From Streptomyces minutiscleroticus (lineage in GTDB: Bacteria; Actinomycetota; Actinomycetes; Streptomycetales; Streptomycetaceae), in assembly GCF_014650875.1 (NCBI RefSeq), contig NZ_BMVU01000012.1, positions 1-64,000 on the forward strand: DNA of 64,000 bases, in the 5' to 3' direction. The notes under the pieces are model-generated. The model saw nothing but the letters and a program-made list of their open reading frames with translations, was not told where the DNA came from and searched no databases. A program made the position numbers and the translations under genes. Of the stretch, positions 58,647 through 64,000 are shown one piece after another (position 1 is the first letter of the stretch; each line of letters begins with the position of its first letter).

Positions 58647-59859
58647 GACGACGTACGCGCAGGCGGACGCGGAGGGGGCGGGGGCCCTCGCCGCGCGGGC
58701 CGCCGCACTCGACGCCGCCGACCCGCTCGCCGCCGTGCGGGACCGGTTCGTGCTGGACGACGTGGTGTACCTGGACGGGAACAGCCTGGGCGCGCTGCCC
58801 GCGGCCGTGCCCGGACGGCTCGACGACGTCGTGCGCCGGCAGTGGGGCGAGCTGCGCATCCGGTCCTGGGAGGAGAGCGGCTGGTGGACGGCGCCGGAGC
58901 GGATCGGCGACCGGATCGCGCCGCTGGTCGGGGCCGCGCCGGGGCAGATCGTCGTGGGCGACTCCACCAGCGTCAACGTGTTCAAGGCGGTCGTGGGCGC
59001 GGTACGGCTCGCGGGGGAGGGGCGCGACGAGATCCTGGTCGACGCGACCACCTTCCCCACGGACGGGTACATCGCGGAGTCGGCGGCCCGGATGACGGGG
59101 TGCGCGGTGCGGCCGGTGGCCCCGGCCGACGTGCCGGCCGCGCTCGGCCCGCGCACCGCCGCCGTGCTGCTCAACCACGTCGACTACCGCACGGGCCGGC
59201 TGCACGACCTGCCGTCCCTGACGGCCGCCGCGCACGGGGCGGGCGCCGTCGCGGTGTGGGACCTGTGCCACAGCGCGGGCGCGCTGCCGGTCGGCCTCGA
59301 CGAGCACGGCGTGGACCTGGCGGTCGGCTGCACGTACAAGTTCCTGAACGGGGGCCCGGGTTCGCCCGCCTACCTGTACGTGCGCAGTGACCTGCAGGAA
59401 CGGTTCGACTCGCCGCTGCCCGGGTGGACCTCGCACGCGGAGCCGTTCGGGATGCGCCCGGCCTACGAACCGGCGGCGGGCGCGGTGCGCGGCCGCGTCG
59501 GCACGCCCGACATCCTCTCCATGCTGGCCCTGGAGGCCGCCCTGGAGGTGTGGGACGGCGTCCGGATCGAGGAGGTCAGGGCCAAGTCGCTGGCGCTGAC
59601 GGACTTCTTCCTGGAGTGCGTCGCGGCGTACGTCCCCGGGGACCGGGTCGTCCCCGTGACCCCGGCGGCCCACGCGGAGCGCGGCAGCCAGGTCGCGCTG
59701 CGCTGCCCGGACGCGGGCGACGTGATGAAGCGGCTGATCGCCCGGGGCGTGGTCGGCGACTTCCGTGAGCCGGACGTCCTGCGCTTCGGCTTCACCCCGC
59801 TGTACGTCGGCTTCGCCGACGCGGAGCGGGCGGCGGGGGTGCTGGCGCAGGTGCTGTGA
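58639..59859 (+). CDS. kynU: Kynureninase
   Basis: The 406-residue PLP enzyme cleaves kynurenine to anthranilate and alanine. The PLP-binding Lys is in VGCTYKFLNGGPGSPAYLY. Other family blocks are VYLDGNSLGALPAAVPGRLD, DSTSVNVFKAVVGAVRLAG, LLNHVDYRTGRLHDLP and WDLCHSAGALPVGLDEHGVD. It starts at GTG 58639 inside the end of kynA. Anthranilate made here could feed secondary metabolism or tryptophan recycling. Confidence 0.95.
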   Translation: MSETTYAQADAEGAGALAARAAALDAADPLAAVRDRFVLDDVVYLDGNSLGALPAAVPGRLDDVVRRQWGELRIRSWEESGWWTAPERIGDRIAPLVGAAPGQIVVGDSTSVNVFKAVVGAVRLAGEGRDEILVDATTFPTDGYIAESAARMTGCAVRPVAPADVPAALGPRTAAVLLNHVDYRTGRLHDLPSLTAAAHGAGAVAVWDLCHSAGALPVGLDEHGVDLAVGCTYKFLNGGPGSPAYLYVRSDLQERFDSPLPGWTSHAEPFGMRPAYEPAAGAVRGRVGTPDILSMLALEAALEVWDGVRIEEVRAKSLALTDFFLECVAAYVPGDRVVPVTPAAHAERGSQVALRCPDAGDVMKRLIARGVVGDFREPDVLRFGFTPLYVGFADAERAAGVLAQVL

Positions 59860-59979
59860 GGGGCGGGCCGGGGGACGGCCCGCCCGCGTCCGTCCCGGCG
59901 CACCGGCCGCCCGGCCCGTACGCACGCGTGTGGCACGCCCGCCAGGGCGGACGGTGCCGAAGCGGCAGGGGAGGCGCTG

Positions 59980-60150
59980 ACCCGGCACCGGGAGGTGCCG
60001 CCCTGGCGCCGAGGGGTGCCGCCCTGCCGGGAGATGCCGCCCGCGCACGGGAGGTGCCGTCCCGGTACCGAGGGGTGCCGTCCGGGTGCCGGAAGCGCCG
60101 TCCGTCGTACGGAGCCCCCGGTACGGGAGGTGCCGTCCCGCGGGCGTGTA
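59980..60150 (+). repeat. GGGAGGTGCCG tandem-like repeats downstream of kynU
   Basis: Variants of CGGGAGGTGCCGTCCCG and CGAGGGGTGCCGCCCTG recur about seven times over 170 bp at irregular 30-40 bp spacing. No gene is seen in 59860-60312. A less GC-rich patch near 60255-60290 (AAATCTTTCCAGGTC) probably carries the promoter of the hydrolase. Confidence 0.6.
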
Positions 60151-60312
60151 CGCGGCCGTCGGCCGCGCGCGAGGGCGGCGGCAGGACCGTTTGAGCCTCA
60201 CCCAGCGTGACAACCCCGTGTCCGCGCATGTCACGGGCCTGATACCGTCCCCGCCGACGGCCGAAATCTTTCCAGGTCCGCCAATTCCGTTTCGCCCCAG
60301 AGAGGTTGGAGC

Positions 60313-61212
60313 ATGCCGGACGACGCCGCTGCCCGCGAGGCCGCCCCCTCGGTCGACACCGCCGCCCGGGACGCCGCGGAGAGGGAGTCGGCCTTCGCGC
60401 ACCCGCCCGTCGCCCCCGACGCCACCGCCGCGTACGGCGACCACCCCGACCAGGTGATCGACTTCCACGCGCCGCAGGGCCCCGGCGCGTCGGGGCCCGC
60501 CCCGCTGGTGGCCGTGTTGCACGGCGGTGCCTGGCGCGCCCCGTACGACCGCCGGCACATCACGCCGTTCGCCGCCTTCCTCGCCCGGCGCGGCTTCGCC
60601 GTGGCCGTCGTCGAGTACCGGCGCGGCGCCGAGGGCCCGGACGGCTCCGCCGCGGGCCGCTGGCCCGACACCCTCGACGACGTGGCGGCGGCGCTCGACG
60701 CGCTGCCCGGTCTCGTCCGCGAGGCGCTGCCGCAGGCCGACCCGCGCCGCACGGTGCTGACCGGGCACTCGGCGGGCGGCCACCTCGCGCTGTGGGCCGC
60801 CGCCCGGCACGTCCTGCCCGCCGGCTCCCCCTGGCGCACCGACGGGCCGGCCCCGCTGCGCGGCGTGGTGGCCCTGGCGCCGATCGCCGACCTCACGGTC
60901 GCGGACGAGCTGGGGATCTGTTCCGGCGCCACCCGCCAGTTCCTCGGCGGGGACGAGCACGTCGCCGAGCGGCTGCCGCACGCGGACCCCGCGCTGCTGC
61001 TGCCCACCGGGATCGCGACGACGCTCGTGCAGGGCCGTACGGACGTCGTCGTGCCGCAGGCCGTCGCCGAGTCCTACGCGGACGCGGCGGCGAGGGCCGG
61101 CGAGGTCGTGGGCCTCACCCTGCTCGAAGGGGTCGGCCACTTCCCGCTGGTCGACCCGTCGGCGGACGCGTGCGCGGTGGTGGCGGAGGAGATCGCCCAG
61201 CTGGCCTGGTGA
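60313..61212 (+). CDS. Alpha/beta hydrolase, candidate kynurenine formamidase
   Basis: The 299-residue protein has an alpha/beta hydrolase fold with the oxyanion motif HGGAW (VAVLHGGAWRAPYDRRH), the nucleophile GHSAGG (VLTGHSAGGHLALWAAARH), an acid in VQGRTDVVVP and the catalytic His in EGVGHFPLVDP. HGGAW plus GHSAGG is the signature of the esterase-type (BD-FAE) formamidases that hydrolyse N-formylkynurenine. With kynA and kynU upstream it would complete the pathway to anthranilate, but it is 450 bp away and has its own ribosome site (GGAG), so the assignment is inference. Confidence 0.75.
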   Translation: MPDDAAAREAAPSVDTAARDAAERESAFAHPPVAPDATAAYGDHPDQVIDFHAPQGPGASGPAPLVAVLHGGAWRAPYDRRHITPFAAFLARRGFAVAVVEYRRGAEGPDGSAAGRWPDTLDDVAAALDALPGLVREALPQADPRRTVLTGHSAGGHLALWAAARHVLPAGSPWRTDGPAPLRGVVALAPIADLTVADELGICSGATRQFLGGDEHVAERLPHADPALLLPTGIATTLVQGRTDVVVPQAVAESYADAAARAGEVVGLTLLEGVGHFPLVDPSADACAVVAEEIAQLAW

Positions 61213-61340
61213 ACCCGCCCGGCGGGCCGGTTCCGGCCGCGCGGCGCCGGATCCCCGGGGCCCCCGTACGGCGTGTAGTACCTGAGACGGACCCGTGAGG
61301 ACCCTTCTGAGTGCGGACGACGGGGAGGGGGCCGTCCGCC

Positions 61341-61353
61341 TACCGTCGTGTAC
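61341..61353 (+). promoter_or_regulatory. Leaderless-type promoter of the two-component genes
   Basis: TACCGT at 61341-61346 is followed 7 nt later by GTG 61354. An upstream in-frame GTG at 61348 would lie inside the start-site window and is therefore unlikely. Confidence 0.55.
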
Positions 61354-62691
61354 GTGACCGAGACGACCCAGACCATGACACCGCGGAGAGACGACGGCAG
61401 GCCGCACGACTCCGAGATGCGGGTGGCCGCGGACGCCCTGCGCGGACTGCGGCAGGACCTGATCCACGACGCCTCCGTCTACCGGCCGCTGCCGCCCCGG
61501 GGGACGGACGGCCCGTTCGTCCGGAGGCTGCCCGCCGGACTGCGGCGCTGCGTGGCGTGGACACCGCACGCCGTGGTGGCGGTGGCCGCCTTCATCACGC
61601 TGCTCTCCACCTACTTCGACGTGGACGGGTCCGCGGGGCCCCTCTCGGTCCTGCTCGCGCTCCTTCCGGTGGCGGCCGTCCTGCTGACGCTCGTCAGGCC
61701 GGCCGGCGCGTTCTGGCTGTCCCTGGCGGCGACGCCGGTCGTCGCCCTGGCGAGCGAACCCTGGGCGGGCCTGCCCTGGACGGCCGGCACGGGGATCGCC
61801 CACTGGACGGTGCTCACGGTCGTCGCGGCCCGGACGCGTCCGCGCACCGCCGCGTGGATGTGGGCCATCACGGCGCTCTACGCCTTCGTGGCCGAGCCCC
61901 TCGGCGACGGCTACGGGACCAGCTCGGGACCCGTGCTGGTCCTGTCGGCGATGTCGCTCATGGTCGTCAGCCTCTGGCACGTCCGCACCGCCGCGCGGCG
62001 GGAGGTGACCGCCGAGCGGACCGTCACCGCCCACGAGCGCTCCCGGCGCACCCTGCTGGAGGAGCGCACCACGATCGCCCGCGAACTGCACGACGTGGTC
62101 GCCCACCACATGTCGGTCGTCGCCATCCAGGCGGAGGCCGCGCCCTACCGGGTGGAGAACCCGCCGCCGGAGCTGGAGCAGGCGTTCGTGACGATCCGGG
62201 AGAACGCGGTGGCGGCGCTCACCGAGCTGCGCCGCGTCCTCGGCGTCGTGCGCGCGGAGGACTACGAGGCGCCGGACGCCCCGCAGCCCACCCTGGCCGA
62301 CCTGGACCGGCTGCTGGAGAACGTCCGCGACACCGGCCTGGACGTGGAGAAGGCGGTGATCGGCGCGGTCCGCGAGCTGCCGCAGGGCGTGGAGCTGTCC
62401 GCGTACCGCATCGTGCAGGAGGCGCTCAGCAACAGCCTGCGCCACGCGCCCGGCGCCGCGGCCCGGGTCGAGGTCGCGTACGTCCTGGGCGGTCTCGGCC
62501 TGCGGATCGTGAACGGCCCGGCGAGGGGGCTGGTCAAGCCGTCGCCGGGGTCCGGGCACGGCATCACGGGGATGCGGGAGCGGGTGACGATGCTGAACGG
62601 CGAGATGACGGCGGGCGCGACGGACGACGGCGGCTACGAGGTCGCGGTCTTCCTGCCGGTACCGGCCGCCGGGGCGGAGGAGCGGGCGTGA
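61354..62691 (+). CDS. NarL-type sensor histidine kinase
   Basis: The 445-residue membrane kinase has a cytoplasmic head and about five to six helices (residues 62-205, for example AVVAVAAFITLLSTYF, ALLPVAAVLLTLVRPAGAFW). A HisKA_3 box carries the phosphorylated His (IARELHDVVAHHMSVVAIQ), followed by a HATPase_c domain (AYRIVQEALSNSLRHAPGA, GSGHGITGMRERVTML). The signal is unknown. It is coupled to the response regulator by a GTGA overlap. A short Gln/Arg-rich N-terminal region precedes the first helix. Confidence 0.92.
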   Translation: MTETTQTMTPRRDDGRPHDSEMRVAADALRGLRQDLIHDASVYRPLPPRGTDGPFVRRLPAGLRRCVAWTPHAVVAVAAFITLLSTYFDVDGSAGPLSVLLALLPVAAVLLTLVRPAGAFWLSLAATPVVALASEPWAGLPWTAGTGIAHWTVLTVVAARTRPRTAAWMWAITALYAFVAEPLGDGYGTSSGPVLVLSAMSLMVVSLWHVRTAARREVTAERTVTAHERSRRTLLEERTTIARELHDVVAHHMSVVAIQAEAAPYRVENPPPELEQAFVTIRENAVAALTELRRVLGVVRAEDYEAPDAPQPTLADLDRLLENVRDTGLDVEKAVIGAVRELPQGVELSAYRIVQEALSNSLRHAPGAAARVEVAYVLGGLGLRIVNGPARGLVKPSPGSGHGITGMRERVTMLNGEMTAGATDDGGYEVAVFLPVPAAGAEERA

Positions 62692-63353
62692 CCATCCGGG
62701 TGCTGGTGGCGGACGACCAGATGATGGTCCGCGAGGGGTTCTCGGTGCTGCTCAACGCGATGCCGGACATCGAGGTCGTGGGCGAGGCGGTGGACGGCCG
62801 CGAGGCGGTGGCCAAGGTGCGCGAGCTGGCGCCGGACGTCGTCCTGATGGACATCCGCATGCCCGGCATGAACGGCATCGAGGCGACCCGCGAGATCGTC
62901 GCCGCGGACGGGGCGGCGAAGGTGCTGGTCCTGACGACGTTCGACCTCGACGAGTACGTGTACCAGGCGCTGCGCGCCGGGGCGTCGGGCTTCCTGCTGA
63001 AGGACGCCTCCGCCCGGCGGCTCGCGGACGGGGTGCGGGTGGTGGCGGCCGGCGAGGCGCTGCTCGCGCCCTCGGTGACCAGGCGGCTGATCACCGAGTT
63101 CTCCCGGCTCGGCGACGCGCAGCGGATGGCGGCCACGGCGCAGGCGGCGTACGGGGACCTGACCGAGCGGGAGACCGAGGTCCTGGTGCTGATCGCGCAG
63201 GGGCTGTCCAACGCGGAGATCGCCGGGCGGCTGGTGGTGGCCGAGTCGACGATCAAGACGCACGTGAGCCGGATCCTGGTGAAGCTGGGACTGCGGGACC
63301 GCACCCAGGCGGCGGTGTTCGCGTACGAGGCGCGGCTGGTCACGCCGGGATAG
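62688..63353 (+). CDS. NarL/FixJ-family response regulator
   Basis: The 221-residue protein has a receiver domain with the acidic pair (VLVADDQMMVREGFSVLLNA), the phosphorylated Asp (VVLMDIRMPGMNGIEATRE), the Thr and Lys switch residues (LVLTTFDLDEYV, GFLLKDASARRL), and a LuxR HTH (LTERETEVLVLIAQGLSNAE, VAESTIKTHVSRILVKLGLR). It overlaps the kinase stop by 4 bp and is its cognate regulator. Its targets are unknown. Confidence 0.95.
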   Translation: MTIRVLVADDQMMVREGFSVLLNAMPDIEVVGEAVDGREAVAKVRELAPDVVLMDIRMPGMNGIEATREIVAADGAAKVLVLTTFDLDEYVYQALRAGASGFLLKDASARRLADGVRVVAAGEALLAPSVTRRLITEFSRLGDAQRMAATAQAAYGDLTERETEVLVLIAQGLSNAEIAGRLVVAESTIKTHVSRILVKLGLRDRTQAAVFAYEARLVTPG

Positions 63354-63510
63354 CGGGGAGCGGGGCGGAGGTCCGGCCCCGAACGGTCCGGCCCGCCCGG
63401 ACCCCGGCCCCTGCCCCGGCCGGCGGTCGCGGCCCACCCTTTAGGCTGCTCCCGTCGATCAGTTCATCTGACCGGTGGTCAGGTGGCGGGGGTCAGGGGG
63501 ACGAGGGCCG

Positions 63511-64000
63511 ATGAACCACGCGACCGGAGCTTTCCAGCCGCTGCAGGCGGACGACCCGCTCCTGGTGGCCGGCTACCGCCTCGTCGCCAGGCTCGGCGCG
63601 GGCGGCATGGGCCGGGTCTACCTGTCGCACACCCAGGGCGGCCGGCCCGTGGCCGTCAAGGTGGTACGGCCGGAACTGGCCGACGACCCGGACTTCCTCC
63701 GGCGGTTCCGCCGGGAGATCAAGGCGGCCCGGCGGGTGAAGGGCGCGTACACCGCCGAGCTGATCGACGCCGACGCGGACGGCGTGCCGCCCTGGCTGGC
63801 CACGCTGTACGTGCCCGGCCCCTCCCTGACGGAGGCCGTCGCCCGGCGCGGGCCGCTGCCGGTGCCGGCGGTGCTGTGGCTGATGGCGGGCGTGGCCGAG
63901 GCGCTGCAGGCCGTCCACGGCGCGGGGATCGTGCACCGGGACCTGAAGCCGTCGAACGTGCTGCTGGCCGCCGACGGGCCGCGTGTGATCGACTTCGGCA
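63511..64000 (+). CDS. Hanks-type Ser/Thr protein kinase, N-terminal part
   Basis: About 163 codons are visible and the gene leaves the window. The N-lobe has a Gly-rich loop (LGAGGMGRVYLSHTQGG), the ATP Lys (PVAVKVVRPELADD) and a Glu helix (FRREIKAARRVKGAYTAELI). The catalytic loop HRDLKPSNVLL and the Mg motif DFG (VIDFG) follow, ending at the edge. The short N-terminal region (AFQPLQADDPLLVAGYRLV) is typical of Streptomyces Pkn-type kinases. GAGGG lies near ATG 63511. Any C-terminal sensor domain is outside the window. Confidence 0.92.
   Translation, partial: MNHATGAFQPLQADDPLLVAGYRLVARLGAGGMGRVYLSHTQGGRPVAVKVVRPELADDPDFLRRFRREIKAARRVKGAYTAELIDADADGVPPWLATLYVPGPSLTEAVARRGPLPVPAVLWLMAGVAEALQAVHGAGIVHRDLKPSNVLLAADGPRVIDFG

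Noticed and set aside
58138..62559. Very long minus-strand open frame opposite kynA, kynU, the hydrolase and the kinase
   Set aside because: It is a high-GC shadow: Arg/Gly/Ala/Pro-rich text without domains, opposite four clearly coding genes.

Overview
This is a 64 kb piece of a Streptomyces-type chromosome (or a very close actinomycete). GC is very high with G/C-filled third positions, GTG starts and GTGA/ATGA stop-start overlaps are common, and several genes look leaderless, with a TANNNT box 6-8 nt before the start codon. The heat-shock operon carries HspR and HAIR operators. Core genes (dnaK-grpE-dnaJ-hspR, clpB, dcd, pyrE, fba, kynA-kynU) alternate with accessory islands. The only intact RNA gene seen is one tRNA-Gly(CCC). 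I found no IS element, integrase, CRISPR array or biosynthetic megacluster.

Region 1 (1-8.8 kb): a membrane protein cut by the window edge, a membrane-anchored SpoIIE/PP2C phosphatase, and a possible effector module. The module is a long TPR-like protein with a caspase-like but motif-less N-terminus, then a tight three-gene unit: an EACC1-type adaptor, a transmembrane caspase fused to a solute-binding domain and a vWA domain, and a solute-binding lipoprotein. The domains suggest an external sensor wired to an internal protease, and I rate this the most interesting system here. Region 2 (8.8-16.6 kb): a TPR-XRE regulator divergent from a small exported peptide (RRNPP-like layout), a broken DUF1980-type gene, an ECF sigma factor overlapping a membrane protein with a catalytically dead L,D-transpeptidase-like domain, a luciferase-domain protein, a GAF-PP2C phosphatase and small conserved proteins.

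Region 3 (16.6-24.7 kb): katG divergent from a FurA-type regulator with a palindromic operator inside the katG promoter. A worn stretch follows with a frameshifted LAxTG wall protein, tRNA-Gly plus a decayed copy of its 3' end and terminator, dcd with an overlapping phosphoribosyltransferase, and a 3' fragment of a class II tRNA. It reads as old integration sites. Region 4 (24.7-30.5 kb): a Yip1-type membrane protein, an FG-GAP lipoprotein with a decayed partner copy, and a large membrane Fe-S oxidoreductase.

Region 5 (30.5-46 kb): dnaK-grpE-dnaJ-hspR and clpB, each behind HAIR sites. Between them lie small regulators, a secreted RQDEG-repeat protein, an orphan sugar-binding lipoprotein, and an island of two convergent paralogous LuxR-type regulators. 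Beside these is a secreted peptide with four DTGWG repeats, translationally coupled to a Rieske-fold-like protein that lacks the cluster ligands. Region 6 (46-64 kb): a YbjN protein, a PIG-V-like mannosyltransferase, a class I aminotransferase, a membrane spermidine-synthase-like protein, an SRPBCC protein, galM, pyrE, fba, DUF3151, the kynurenine genes kynA-kynU plus a nearby formamidase-like hydrolase, a NarL-type two-component pair and a Ser/Thr kinase cut by the window end.

Names rest on reading translations by eye. Start codons were chosen from Shine-Dalgarno spacing or -10 boxes, and several remain ambiguous as noted.
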